The notes below the pieces were generated by a model. It had not been told where the DNA came from. It worked only from the letters and a program-made list of their open reading frames with translations, and ran no database searches. From contig NZ_CP013106.1 in assembly GCF_001431725.1 (NCBI RefSeq), forward strand, positions 4,693,487 to 4,757,486: 64,000 nucleotides of DNA. The letters are read 5' to 3'. Source of the DNA: Halomonas huangheensis (GTDB taxonomy: Bacteria; Pseudomonadota; Gammaproteobacteria; Pseudomonadales; Halomonadaceae). A program made the position numbers and the translations under genes. Positions 39,954-48,502 of the stretch are shown piece by piece; positions within the stretch are counted from its first letter, which is position 1, and every line of letters begins with the position of its first letter.

Positions 39954-39984
39954 CTGACTCTTCAAAATCTTGAAGAGAATCAGT
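39954..39984 (-). other. Hairpin in the parA-parB gap
   Basis: CTCTTCAA (39958-39965) pairs with TTGAAGAG (39970-39977) around AATC, extended by CTGA/TCAG across a small bulge. It sits between parA and parB in the same transcript and may adjust their ratio. There is no T tract. Confidence 0.4.
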
Positions 39985-40033
39985 CAAGCCTGGATACAGA
40001 GCATTTCCAGACCAGCGGAGCCAGCCCCTGGCG

Positions 40034-40804
40034 TTACAGCGAGAGTCGGCGGATCAATTCCTTGGCCAGCACACGATGCGCCTGGCTACCACGCGAGAAA
40101 CGCGCGTACTTGGTGACCGGCAAACCATGGCTGGGAGCCTCAGCGACACGAACGTTGCGCGGAATGGTGGTCTTGAGCAGTGCATCGCCGAAATAGTCAC
40201 GCAATTGCTTGCTGACGTCACGCGTAAGGCTGTTGCGCGCATCGAACATGGTGCGCAGGATGCCGTATATTTCCAACGATGGATTCACACTGTCCTTGAT
40301 CTGTTCGACCGTGTCGAGCAACGCCGACAGACCTTCCAGCGCATAAAACTCACATTGCAGGGGAATCAACACGCCGTCAGCCGCCGTTAGTGCATTGACG
40401 GTCAGCATATTGAGCGAGGGCGGGCAGTCGATCATCACCACATCGTATTCACTGGCCACTTCGTCCAGTGCTCGCGCCAGACTGCGCTCACGCCCTTCGC
40501 TGCGATCGAGCAGCTCAACCTCGGCAGCAGTCAGGTCACCATTGCCCGGCAGCAGAGCATAACCCGCCTCTGGGCAATCGAGAATGACTTCCACCGGGCG
40601 CTTTTCACCGAGAATGACGTCCAGCACACTGCCTTCGAGCTCGTGCTTGTCGACGCCGCTGCCCATGGTGGCATGGCCCTGAGGGTCAAGGTCGACCAGC
40701 AGTACACGGCGATCCAGCGAGGCAAGGCTGGCGGCCAGATTGACAGCTGAAGTGGTCTTGCCGACTCCACCTTTCTGGTTGGTCAAGGCGATGATCTTGG
40801 TCAC
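40034..40804 (-). CDS. parA: Chromosome partitioning ATPase ParA (Soj)
   Basis: ParA is a Walker-type ATPase that moves ParB-bound origins. The 256-residue protein has the deviant Walker A KGGVGKTT (11-18), VDLDPQGHATMG, VVMIDCPPSLNMLTVNAL and the family end VTKYARFSRGSQAH. I start at the GTG at 40804 because AAGGA lies upstream and it yields the canonical TKIIALTNQKGG start. The longer open frame adds 42 unrelated residues. Order mnmG-rsmG-parA-parB is conserved near bacterial origins. Confidence 0.96.
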   Translation of the reverse strand: MTKIIALTNQKGGVGKTTSAVNLAASLASLDRRVLLVDLDPQGHATMGSGVDKHELEGSVLDVILGEKRPVEVILDCPEAGYALLPGNGDLTAAEVELLDRSEGRERSLARALDEVASEYDVVMIDCPPSLNMLTVNALTAADGVLIPLQCEFYALEGLSALLDTVEQIKDSVNPSLEIYGILRTMFDARNSLTRDVSKQLRDYFGDALLKTTIPRNVRVAEAPSHGLPVTKYARFSRGSQAHRVLAKELIRRLSL

Positions 40805-40870
40805 GGCGACATCCTTGCTTGGGAAATCTCGGCTTGAAAACCCTTGGCTTGTATTACACCAGCCGGCCTT

Positions 40871-40920
40871 CTGGATTGCGCAATCCAGGGCAGCTGGCGA
40901 GGAGAACTTCCCTCTCCTCG
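40871..40920 (-). promoter_or_regulatory. Palindrome and hairpin between rsmG and parA
   Basis: An 18-bp perfect palindrome CTGGATTGCGCAATCCAG (40871-40888) is next to a second inverted repeat CGAGGAGA/TCTCCTCG (40898-40905 with 40913-40920). Both lie in the leader of parA-parB. A direct repeat AGCGGGCGCT (40947-40956 and 40969-40978) overlaps the rsmG end. The palindrome does not match parS. An operator for parAB autoregulation is possible. Confidence 0.4.
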
Positions 40921-40966
40921 AGTTGGCCACGCCATATTGAAAAGCCAGCGGGCGCTCTCACAGAGG

Positions 40967-41635
40967 CTAGCGGGCGCTGGCGTCAGGTTCCAGCACAACC
41001 AGTTCTCGGACACCAGACTCGAACGGAATCTGCAACGTCAGCCTGGCAACCTGGCATACATCAGCGTCCAACTGTGCGAGCTCGTTATCCACGGCCGGCC
41101 CTTTCATCGCTAGCCACTGGCCACTTTCGGCAACCAGTCCACGCGTCAATGCGATAAAGTCGGTGAGGTTGGCAAAGGCTCGTGACACCACCTGATCAAA
41201 ACCTCCCTCGGGCGGTGAAAACTGCTCAACCCGTGCCTGAACCGGCGTTACATTACCCAACCCCAGTTCCATCACAGCCTGACGCTGAAACCTGACTTTC
41301 TTACCGTTACTGTCGAGTAAGGTCACTTCCAGTTCCGGTGCCAGAATCGCCAACACCAGACCCGGTAATCCCGGCCCGGAACCCACGTCCAGCACCCTCG
41401 GACCACGAACATGAGGCAACACTGCGGCACTGTCGAGCAAGTGGCGCGAGACCATGTCGAGTGGATCCCTCACTGCGGTGAGGTTATAGGCCCGATTCCA
41501 CTTGTGCAACAACGTCACCAACGCCGCAAGGCGCTCTCGTTGAGCGCTATCAGCAGCAATGCCCAATGCTTCAAGGCCTTTCTCAAGGCGTTGATTAATC
41601 AAAAAAATTGTCTCTGAGGTCAAAGCCATTGTCAT
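40967..41635 (-). CDS. rsmG: 16S rRNA (guanine-527-N7)-methyltransferase RsmG
   Basis: RsmG (GidB) methylates G527 of 16S rRNA with S-adenosylmethionine; its loss gives low-level streptomycin resistance. The 222-residue protein has [25 protein letters not shown], the SAM motif [32 protein letters not shown] and VVSRAFANL. Its ATG overlaps the mnmG stop (ATGA), implying translational coupling; an ATG two codons in is the alternative. Length is close to E. coli (207). Confidence 0.96.
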   Translation of the reverse strand: MTMALTSETIFLINQRLEKGLEALGIAADSAQRERLAALVTLLHKWNRAYNLTAVRDPLDMVSRHLLDSAAVLPHVRGPRVLDVGSGPGLPGLVLAILAPELEVTLLDSNGKKVRFQRQAVMELGLGNVTPVQARVEQFSPPEGGFDQVVSRAFANLTDFIALTRGLVAESGQWLAMKGPAVDNELAQLDADVCQVARLTLQIPFESGVRELVVLEPDASAR

Positions 41636-43527
41636 CCACTGACTAGCTGCTGATTGTCCAGCATGCGACGTTTCTTGAGATGAATCAGCAAGATCGAGAC
41701 AGCAGCAGGCGTCACTCCGGAAACACGGCCAGCCTGCGCCAGGGTCTGCGGACGGGCTTCGCTGAGCTTCTGACGAATCTCGTGTGACAAGCCCTCGATA
41801 CGCTGATAATCCAGATCAGCAGGCAAGGGCGTCGCTTCATGACGCTTGAGCTTGTCGATCTCATCCTGCTGACGATCGATATACCCCTGATACTTGGCCT
41901 GGATCTGCACCTGCTCGGCCACGGTCTCGTCATCGACGGCTTCGCCCTTGAGTCCAGCAACATCGGCATAACCGAGTTCTGGTCTTCTGAGCAGATCCAT
42001 CAGGCTGTATTCGCGCGCCAGGGGTTTTCCGGTGACCGATTCGATCTTCACGGCGGCTTCGCTACCGGGTTGAACCCAACTGGCCTTGAGACGTGCGCTT
42101 TCCTGCTCCACAGCTTCACGCTTGGTGCTGAACTGCGCCCAGCGCTGATCATCGATCAGCCCCAGCTCACGACCGCGTTCAGTCAATCGCATGTCGGCAT
42201 TGTCCTCACGCAGCAGCAGGCGATACTCGGCGCGCGAGGTAAACATGCGGTATGGCTCGCGGGTTCCCAACGTAATCAGGTCATCGACCAATACACCGAG
42301 GTAAGCCTCGTCACGACGCGGGCACCAGGCCTCTTCGTCACGTGCACGCAGCGCCGCATTGAGTCCCGCCAGAAGCCCCTGGGCACCCGCTTCCTCGTAA
42401 CCGGTAGTGCCATTGATCTGGCCGGCAAAAAACAAGTTGCGAATGAAACGAGTTTCCAGCGAGTGCTTGAGATCACGCGGATCGAAATAGTCATATTCAA
42501 TGGCATACCCTGGACGGGTGATATGCGCATTTTCCAGTCCTACCATCGAGCGCACTACCTGCAACTGCACGTCGAAGGGCAGTGAGGTAGAAATACCATT
42601 TGGGTATAGCTCGTGAGTATCGAGTCCTTCCGGCTCGATAAACACCTGATGACTCGATTTGTCGGCGAAGCGATGCACCTTATCCTCGATGGACGGGCAA
42701 TAACGCGGGCCAACACCCTCGATGACACCGGAGAACATCGGCGAACGATCCAGGTTGGCGAAGATGATCTCGTGACTGCGCTCGTTGGTATGCGCAATGT
42801 GGCAGCTGACCTGACGCGGATGCATCTCGCGGGAGCCGAGGTAGGACATCACCGGTGTTGGGGTATCGCCCGGCTGCTCCTCGAGGCGTGAGAAATCCAC
42901 ACTACGCGCATCGATACGCGGCGGCGTACCGGTCTTGAGCCGGTCGACGCGAAATGGCAGTGCGCGAAGCCGGTCTGCCAGGGCATTGGAAGGCGGATCT
43001 CCGGCACGCCCACCACGACTCGTTTCGAGACCAATGTGAATGATTCCACCGAGGAAGGTGCCCGTGCACAGCACCACCGTTTCGGCCAGGAAACGCACCC
43101 CGGTCTCTGTCACCACACCGCGGACGGTGTCTTGATCAACAATCAAGTCACCGGCGGCCTGCTGGAAGATGGTCAGATTGGGTTGGTTTTCCAGTATCGA
43201 GCGAATTGCGGCCTTGTAGCGAACGCGATCAGCCTGAGCCCGTGTTGCACGTACCGCAGGGCCCTTACGGGCATTGAGCACACGAAACTGGATGCCACCC
43301 AGGTCTGTCGCCAGACCCATGGCACCGCCCAGGGCATCGATCTCCTTGACCAGATGACTCTTGCCGATCCCGCCAATGGCCGGATTGCAGGACATCTGAC
43401 CCAGGGTCTCGATGTTGTGTGTCAGCAGCAGGGTTTGGCAACCCATTCGGGCAGAGGCCAGAGCAGCTTCCGTTCCGGCATGGCCACCGCCGATGACGAT
43501 AACGTCAAAGCGGTCGGGATACTCCAA
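41632..43527 (-). CDS. mnmG: tRNA uridine 5-carboxymethylaminomethyl modification enzyme MnmG
   Basis: MnmG (GidA) works with MnmE to modify the wobble uridine of several tRNAs, using FAD. The 631-residue protein has FAD motif GGGHAG (13-18), [32 protein letters not shown], and the GidA signature [23 protein letters not shown]. Length equals the family (629). It starts with TTG at 43527: GAGGTG lies at proper distance, and the resulting start [14 protein letters not shown] matches E. coli. Its partner mnmE is 16 kb away. The long AT-rich region upstream is the best origin candidate. Confidence 0.97.
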   Translation of the reverse strand: MEYPDRFDVIVIGGGHAGTEAALASARMGCQTLLLTHNIETLGQMSCNPAIGGIGKSHLVKEIDALGGAMGLATDLGGIQFRVLNARKGPAVRATRAQADRVRYKAAIRSILENQPNLTIFQQAAGDLIVDQDTVRGVVTETGVRFLAETVVLCTGTFLGGIIHIGLETSRGGRAGDPPSNALADRLRALPFRVDRLKTGTPPRIDARSVDFSRLEEQPGDTPTPVMSYLGSREMHPRQVSCHIAHTNERSHEIIFANLDRSPMFSGVIEGVGPRYCPSIEDKVHRFADKSSHQVFIEPEGLDTHELYPNGISTSLPFDVQLQVVRSMVGLENAHITRPGYAIEYDYFDPRDLKHSLETRFIRNLFFAGQINGTTGYEEAGAQGLLAGLNAALRARDEEAWCPRRDEAYLGVLVDDLITLGTREPYRMFTSRAEYRLLLREDNADMRLTERGRELGLIDDQRWAQFSTKREAVEQESARLKASWVQPGSEAAVKIESVTGKPLAREYSLMDLLRRPELGYADVAGLKGEAVDDETVAEQVQIQAKYQGYIDRQQDEIDKLKRHEATPLPADLDYQRIEGLSHEIRQKLSEARPQTLAQAGRVSGVTPAAVSILLIHLKKRRMLDNQQLVSG

Positions 43528-44110
43528 GGTGCACCTCGTTTGGCGTTCAACCGCCAGTGTGGAGAAAGTGTCAGGAAAACAAGCCCGCCAGTATAACGTC
43601 CCTGTGGGTAAACGTCAGGGTTTTCCACACCCAGGCCAATCACACGTCGGACAACGACCTTTCTTTATAAATAAACATAGGTAAATAAAGAGAAGTTCTG
43701 TTGTGGTTGTTACTACTGGTGTGGGCATTTTCTGTGTACAACGCTGATATCCTTTTATAAAACAGCAAATTAAAATGTTGATAGAAATTTGGACAGCGCG
43801 GTGATGGGGTGCGTATGAGTTGTCTGGAGCCTGTGGATGAAAAGCGGACTTGCCCACAAGCGTATCGGTCCACCACTTATCCACCTGGCTCATGAACATT
43901 TGTCACCGCACCGGTGAACAAGTGACGAAAATGCCCACAGCGCCCGGATTCATGGGGCTGCAGCGTACTGAACATTTTTTTTATCCACAGCCGGAAAATG
44001 ACACAAAATGGCCTGTCGATAACGTAATGCGCCTCGATATGGAGCAGAAAAAGTGGCTGGTTGGCGCTGACCTGACATCATCCAGCGCGTAGCTGATGGC
44101 CGATGCCCAG
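43528..44110. other. oriC: Candidate replication origin (oriC) upstream of mnmG
   Basis: A 580-base non-coding stretch, AT-rich at 43655-43800 in an otherwise GC-rich window. It has one perfect DnaA box TTATCCACA (43981-43989). At least seven one-mismatch boxes are at 43603, 43621, 43733, 43832, 43850, 43877 and 44014, on both strands. AT-rich stretches such as CTTTATAAATAAACATAGG (43670-43690) and CCTTTTATAAAACAG (43754-43768) could unwind. The placement next to mnmG matches E. coli oriC, and parAB is close. Short open frames here have no ribosome sites. The promoter of mnmG must also lie here. Confidence 0.6.
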
Positions 44111-44140
44111 AAAAAAACCCCGCCGTGAGACACGACAGGG
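44111..44140 (-). terminator. Rho-independent terminator of the amino-acid ABC operon
   Basis: 10-bp stem with two G-U pairs (44118-44127 with 44131-44140), 3-base loop. Leftward it is followed by seven T (A run 44111-44117), 31 bases after the ATPase stop. It shields the candidate origin from transcription. Confidence 0.9.
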
Positions 44141-44170
44141 CTTCGAGGACAAGAGCGGTGAGAGAGTTCG

Positions 44171-44959
44171 TCAGTGCTTGAGAACCCGTGCCAGAAAGTT
44201 CTGTGTACGTTCGTTGCGAGGGTTGTCGAACACGTCTTCAGGCACGCCCTGTTCAACGATCTCCCCCTGGTGAATATAGATAACCCGGTCAGCCACTTCC
44301 CGAGCAAAGCCCATCTCATGGGTAACGATGATCATGGTCATGCCATCTTTTGCCAGCTCTCGCATGGCATCCAACACTTCACCAATCATCTCGGGATCCA
44401 GTGCTGAAGTAGGCTCATCGAACAGCATCAGCCGTGGTTCCATGGCCAATGCCCGTGCCAGTGCAACGCGCTGCTGCTGACCACCAGACAGCTGAGAAGG
44501 GTACTTGTCGGCTTGATCACGGATGCCGACACGATCCAGCAGGCGTTCGGCGATGGTGACAGCATCTGTTCTGGCGAGACCACGTACTTTCATCGGCGCA
44601 AGGGTGACGTTGTCACGCACGCTGAGATGCGGGAAGAGGTTGAATTGCTGGAAGACCATGCCAACCTCGGTACGAATGGTCTGGAGGGCGCGGGATGCTT
44701 TCCCGTGGGGCGCCAGGTCGTGGCCGTCTACACGCAACTCCCCGCTCTGGAACTCCTCCAGTCCGTTGATGCAGCGAATCATGGTTGACTTGCCGGAACC
44801 GCTGGCTCCGATCACTACCACCACTTCGCCCTGGGCGACTTCGAGGTCGATATTCTGGAGCACATGCAGGCTGCCGAAGTGCTTGTTCAGGCTGCGCATT
44901 TGTACGATAGGTTCGCCACTCGCCTGTTGTGCGCTCGTGTCGAGTTTGATGTCGTTCAT
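44171..44959 (-). CDS. Polar amino acid ABC transporter ATP-binding protein (GlnQ/HisP type)
   Basis: The ATPase of an amino-acid importer, 262 residues from the chosen start. Walker [34 protein letters not shown] (typical of GlnQ/HisP), LSGGQQQR, Walker [16 protein letters not shown] and [23 protein letters not shown] switch region are present. I prefer the ATG at 44959, preceded by GGATTGG, over the one at 44971. The permease and binding protein lie upstream on the same strand. The exact amino acid cannot be told. Confidence 0.93.
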   Translation of the reverse strand: MNDIKLDTSAQQASGEPIVQMRSLNKHFGSLHVLQNIDLEVAQGEVVVVIGASGSGKSTMIRCINGLEEFQSGELRVDGHDLAPHGKASRALQTIRTEVGMVFQQFNLFPHLSVRDNVTLAPMKVRGLARTDAVTIAERLLDRVGIRDQADKYPSQLSGGQQQRVALARALAMEPRLMLFDEPTSALDPEMIGEVLDAMRELAKDGMTMIIVTHEMGFAREVADRVIYIHQGEIVEQGVPEDVFDNPRNERTQNFLARVLKH

Positions 44960-44993
44960 ATCCAATCCCATGAAGTATCAGCACACAGAAGGG

Positions 44994-45665
44994 CTATTCA
45001 CCCACCAGACCCTTGCGTTCGAGCATGCGCAGGGCGAAGGACAGTGAAAGGGTAATGGCCAGATAGAGCAGGGCCACCATCAGGTATACCTCGAGCGCGG
45101 TGAAGGTGGTGGCGATGTAGATTTGCCCCTGGCGCACCAACTCACCCACACCGATGACGGCGAACAGCGAAGTGTCCTTGATGCTGATGATGCCCTGATT
45201 GCCGAGCGGCGGAATCATGCGACGGAATGCCTGGGGCCAGATGACATGGCGGAAGGTCTGTTGCCGGGACAGGCCCAGCGACAGTCCTGCCTCGCGCTGG
45301 CCGCGGGCAACGGATTGCACCGCACCACGCACGATCTCCGAGATATAGGCGCCCGAGTTGACGGCGATAGCCGCGATACCTGCCGTTAGCGCATCGATGG
45401 GGCCACCGATCAGCTGTGGCAGGCCATAGAAGATGAACAGTACCTGGACCAGCACCGGAGTGCCGCGAAAGATCTCGATATAGGCGATGGCCGGAATACG
45501 TAGCCATGCTTGAGGAGCGATTCGCAGTAGACCGAAGATGATGCCGATGATCAGGCCAATGGCGAGACCACCGAAAGAGATCAGCAAGGTCCAGGGGACA
45601 CCGGTCAGCAAGTGTGGGATGGAAGCCAGCGCTGCCGACCAGTCGAAAGTGAAATCAACGTCCAC
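44994..45665 (-). CDS. Polar amino acid ABC transporter permease
   Basis: A single-type HisMQ-family permease of 223 residues. The N-terminal hydrophobic leader is followed by the conserved FRGTPVLVQVLFIFYGLPQL, ISEIVRGAVQSVARGQREAGLSLGLSRQQTFRHVIWPQAFRRMIPPLGNQ (EAA loop) and IKDTSLFAVIGVGEL. Only one permease gene is present, so it probably forms a homodimer. It starts with GTG at 45665 with GGAG upstream. It lies between the binding protein and the ATPase. Confidence 0.93.
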   Translation of the reverse strand: MDVDFTFDWSAALASIPHLLTGVPWTLLISFGGLAIGLIIGIIFGLLRIAPQAWLRIPAIAYIEIFRGTPVLVQVLFIFYGLPQLIGGPIDALTAGIAAIAVNSGAYISEIVRGAVQSVARGQREAGLSLGLSRQQTFRHVIWPQAFRRMIPPLGNQGIISIKDTSLFAVIGVGELVRQGQIYIATTFTALEVYLMVALLYLAITLSLSFALRMLERKGLVGE

Positions 45666-45818
45666 GAAGGAGTCTCCGCGATTGGCAGAAGCACTGATAC
45701 ATGACCGTGATGCGTAGCTCGAGAAGCAACGCTTTGCATGAAAGAGCGCTATTCAAGAAAGTGGAATCTACGGACTGCTGATCAGCGCTTCTTTATATTA
45801 TTGGTGAATGTGGCAAGA

Positions 45819-45840
45819 GCAGGGCCGAACTCGGCCCTGC
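45819..45840 (-). terminator. Intercistronic hairpin between binding protein and permease
   Basis: Perfect GCAGGGCCGA / TCGGCCCTGC inverted repeat (45819-45828, 45831-45840), 20 bases after the binding-protein stop, without a T tract. Such hairpins often stabilise the upstream message or partly terminate, giving more binding protein than membrane subunits. Confidence 0.6.
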
Positions 45841-45859
45841 CGGGCTCTGCGCAGTCGGA

Positions 45860-46615
45860 TCACTCCTCGCTGGCTGAGCCGAACCACTTCTCGTGGATTT
45901 CGTCGTAGGTGCCGTCTTCCTTCATCGATGCCAGTGCCTCATTGACCGGCTCGACCCACTCACTGCCCTTGACGAAGGCAAGGCCGTATTGCTGACCTTC
46001 GTAGAGAGGACCGACGACTTTCACCCGACCTTCGCCGCGAGTCTGGGAGAAGTAGCCGACGTTGGGGGCATCGTAGAAGGCGGCGTCAATGCTGCCACCG
46101 AGCAGTGCCATGTACATATCGCTGGTTCCCGGATACGGCGTGATCTCGGCCTGGTCGCCGAGATTCTCCTGCAGGAAGTCATAACTGGTGGAGCCGATCT
46201 TGGTGCCGATACGCATACCGGCCAGATCCTCCACACCTTCTACATCTTGCTGGTCGGCGCGAACCAGTACCTTCAGGCCGCTGTCGTAGTAGGGGTCCGA
46301 AAAGTCGACGATCTGCGAACGTTCTTCGGTGATCGTGATACCAGCAACGGCAATATCGACGTTACCGGTCTGCACCGCGGGAATGATGCCATTGAAGTCC
46401 ATGGTGCGCAGGTCGTACTCGAAACCGGCACGCTCGGACAGCTCCTTGATGATGTCCATGTCGAAGCCGACCATCTCGCCGGATTCCTGGTCGAGCATTT
46501 CGAAGGGCACGAAACTCGGGTCGGTGGCGACGGTCAGGGTTTCCGCCTGCGCCTGACTGGCTCCCGCCAGGGCCATGGCTGTGATCAGCGCGGCAGAGCT
46601 AAAGATTGTTTTCAT
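45860..46615 (-). CDS. Polar amino acid ABC transporter substrate-binding protein
   Basis: A 251-residue periplasmic binding protein of the HisJ/GlnH group (SBP_bac_3). A Sec signal ([24 protein letters not shown], cleavage near 24) is followed by [77 protein letters not shown] and a final IHEKWFG. The aromatic and Arg/Asp ligand positions of amino-acid binding proteins are kept. GGGGA precedes the ATG; the longer open frame to 46828 is rejected. It heads the operon. Confidence 0.94.
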   Translation of the reverse strand: MKTIFSSAALITAMALAGASQAQAETLTVATDPSFVPFEMLDQESGEMVGFDMDIIKELSERAGFEYDLRTMDFNGIIPAVQTGNVDIAVAGITITEERSQIVDFSDPYYDSGLKVLVRADQQDVEGVEDLAGMRIGTKIGSTSYDFLQENLGDQAEITPYPGTSDMYMALLGGSIDAAFYDAPNVGYFSQTRGEGRVKVVGPLYEGQQYGLAFVKGSEWVEPVNEALASMKEDGTYDEIHEKWFGSASEE

Positions 46616-46781
46616 GTTTATCCCCAGTAATAAATTGTTTTCAAACCCATAGATACCTTGGCCAGTAAAGGGGGAGGGGTCAAGCTGTGCTGGAGAGAGT
46701 GACGTCAACGCGGCAGATTGGCATAAACGCATCAGATTGACATGATTGCACCGCTGATGCGGTTGGTGTCGCGTGCTAAAG

Positions 46782-46811
46782 TTGACCCTTTTAGTGGGGA
46801 TTGTGGATAAT
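46782..46811 (+). promoter_or_regulatory. erpA promoter overlapped by a perfect DnaA box
   Basis: -35 TTGACC (46782-46787), 18-base spacer, -10 GATAAT (46806-46811), about 40 bases before the erpA ATG. A perfect DnaA 9-mer TGTGGATAA (46802-46810) covers most of the -10. DnaA binding there would compete with RNA polymerase. Confidence 0.65.
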
Positions 46812-46850
46812 GTGGAATTGCTCGACATTCACCGATTGCGGGAGCTCGCC

Positions 46851-47204
46851 ATGAGCGGTGCCGAATCCTTTGTACCCACTCCACTACTGCTGTCCGACAA
46901 TGCCCAACGCCGCCTGCGTACGCTGAAGGCCGAGGAGCATGCAGAACGTATTGCCCTGCGGGTCTATGTCACCGGTGGCGGGTGTTCGGGGTTCCAGTAT
47001 GGCTTCGATGTCGCTGACGGCATCAACGAGGACGATACGGAAATCCCCTTCGGTGATGTTTCGCTGATTGTCGACCCACTGTCCTGGCAATATCTGGTGG
47101 GCTCGACCATCGATTATGAGGAAGGCCTGGCCGGGGCGCGGTTCCTGGTGCAGAACCCCAATGCCACCACGACCTGTGGATGCGGCGCATCATTCATGGT
47201 GTGA
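46851..47204 (+). CDS. erpA: Iron-sulfur cluster insertion protein ErpA
   Basis: ErpA is an A-type carrier delivering 4Fe-4S clusters to enzymes such as IspG/IspH and respiratory complexes. The 117-residue protein has the three ligand cysteines: Cys45 in [11 protein letters not shown], and Cys109 and Cys111 in TTCGCGASF. Length matches E. coli ErpA (114). The ATG at 46851 with GGGAG is chosen; the longer open frame overlaps the promoter. It is monocistronic and convergent with argC. Confidence 0.96.
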   Translation: MSGAESFVPTPLLLSDNAQRRLRTLKAEEHAERIALRVYVTGGGCSGFQYGFDVADGINEDDTEIPFGDVSLIVDPLSWQYLVGSTIDYEEGLAGARFLVQNPNATTTCGCGASFMV

Positions 47205-47216
47205 GATATGATTTAC

Positions 47217-47246
47217 CCACAGCCCATCGGTAGCGACAGGCTGTGG
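47217..47246. terminator. Hairpin between convergent erpA and argC
   Basis: 8-bp perfect stem CCACAGCC / GGCTGTGG (47217-47224, 47239-47246), 14-base loop, in the 88-base gap. There is no T tract. A bidirectional terminator is inferred from position. Confidence 0.4.
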
Positions 47247-47292
47247 ATATCGTATTGCCGAACGTCAGGACACCAGCGTCAGGACATCAGTT

Positions 47293-48327
47293 TCAGGGCA
47301 TGATGGCGGGGGCGGCGAGTCCGTCGGTTTCGTTGAAGCCGAACATCAGGTTGAGGTTGTGAATGGCCTGGCCCGAGGCACCCTTGACCAGATTGTCGAT
47401 CACCGCCAGTACCACCACAGTGTCGCCGTTAGCTGGGCGATGCACGGCAATGCGACATAGATTGGCGCCCTTGACGCTACGCGTCTCCGGGTGACTTCCG
47501 ACTGGCATTACGTCAACGAAGGGCTCGTCGCGATAACGCTCCTCGAACAGTTGCTGGAGGTCTCCAGCATCCGCCTTGAGCTGACCATAGAGGGTGGCAT
47601 GTATGCCACGAATCATCGGCGTCAGATGCGGAACAAAGGTCAACCCCACTTCCCCACCGGCAGCATCGGCAAGCCCCTGACGGATCTCGGGCAGATGGCG
47701 ATGACCGCTGGCGCCATAGGCCTTCATTGACTCACTGGCTTCGGCCAGCAGTGAAGGAACCTTGGCACCGCGCCCTGCGCCGGTGACACCGGACTTGCAG
47801 TCGGCAATCAGGCGATCAGGATCAATCAATCCGGCCTCGAGCAACGGCAGGAATCCGAGCTGTACAGCGGTGGGGTAACAGCCGGGCACGGCAATCAGAC
47901 GTGATTGACGAATCTTCTCTCGATGTACTTCCGGCAAGCCGTAGATGGCTTCATCGAGCAATTCGGGGGCGCCGTGAGGCTGGCCATACCAGTCGGCCCA
48001 GATACCGGCATCGCGTATCCGGAAGTCCGCTGACAGATCAATGACCCGAGTCCCGCGCTCCAGCAGCTCGCCCGCCAGAGCATGGGCTACGCCGTGAGGT
48101 GTGGCGAAGAACACCGCATCGCACCTGGCGAGCCGCGCCGGGTCAGGTTCGGAGAAGCGCAACTCGTCATAGTGGCCACGCAGGTTGGGATACAGCTCGC
48201 TGACAGCCAGGCCGGCCTCACTTCGCGAGGTAATGGCTTCCACCTCAACATGTGGATGACTGGCGAGCAGCCTGAGCAGTTCGACGCCGGTGTAACCCGT
48301 GCCGCCAACGATTCCAACCTTGATCAC
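47293..48327 (-). CDS. argC: N-acetyl-gamma-glutamyl-phosphate reductase
   Basis: ArgC makes N-acetylglutamate semialdehyde in arginine synthesis, using NADPH. The 344-residue enzyme has the Rossmann motif [34 protein letters not shown], the catalytic Cys150 in AVPGCYPTA, and [11 protein letters not shown]. It ends with [17 protein letters not shown], the substrate loop. It starts with GTG at 48327 with GGGAG upstream. It is divergent from the ClC gene, and no other arg gene is adjacent. Confidence 0.96.
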   Translation of the reverse strand: MIKVGIVGGTGYTGVELLRLLASHPHVEVEAITSRSEAGLAVSELYPNLRGHYDELRFSEPDPARLARCDAVFFATPHGVAHALAGELLERGTRVIDLSADFRIRDAGIWADWYGQPHGAPELLDEAIYGLPEVHREKIRQSRLIAVPGCYPTAVQLGFLPLLEAGLIDPDRLIADCKSGVTGAGRGAKVPSLLAEASESMKAYGASGHRHLPEIRQGLADAAGGEVGLTFVPHLTPMIRGIHATLYGQLKADAGDLQQLFEERYRDEPFVDVMPVGSHPETRSVKGANLCRIAVHRPANGDTVVVLAVIDNLVKGASGQAIHNLNLMFGFNETDGLAAPAIMP

Positions 48328-48502
48328 GAGACACTCCCCCCTCGAAAAAGCGAATTACCCCAGTCCGCCAATGACACCGGTTGATGCGTATGACGGTGGG
48401 TACTGCGTCTGCATCTATGATACACAAGAGAGAGCCGTCCGACTCGTCATACTCCAGTGTGTCGAATGGAAGCAGGGATTCGTTCATCAAGGGATATCAC
48501 TC

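Noticed and set aside
39002..44170. parS site near parAB
   Set aside because: I looked for the TGTTTCACGTGAAACA-like palindrome here and elsewhere and saw none. A systematic pattern search with one or two mismatches is needed, so absence is not proven.
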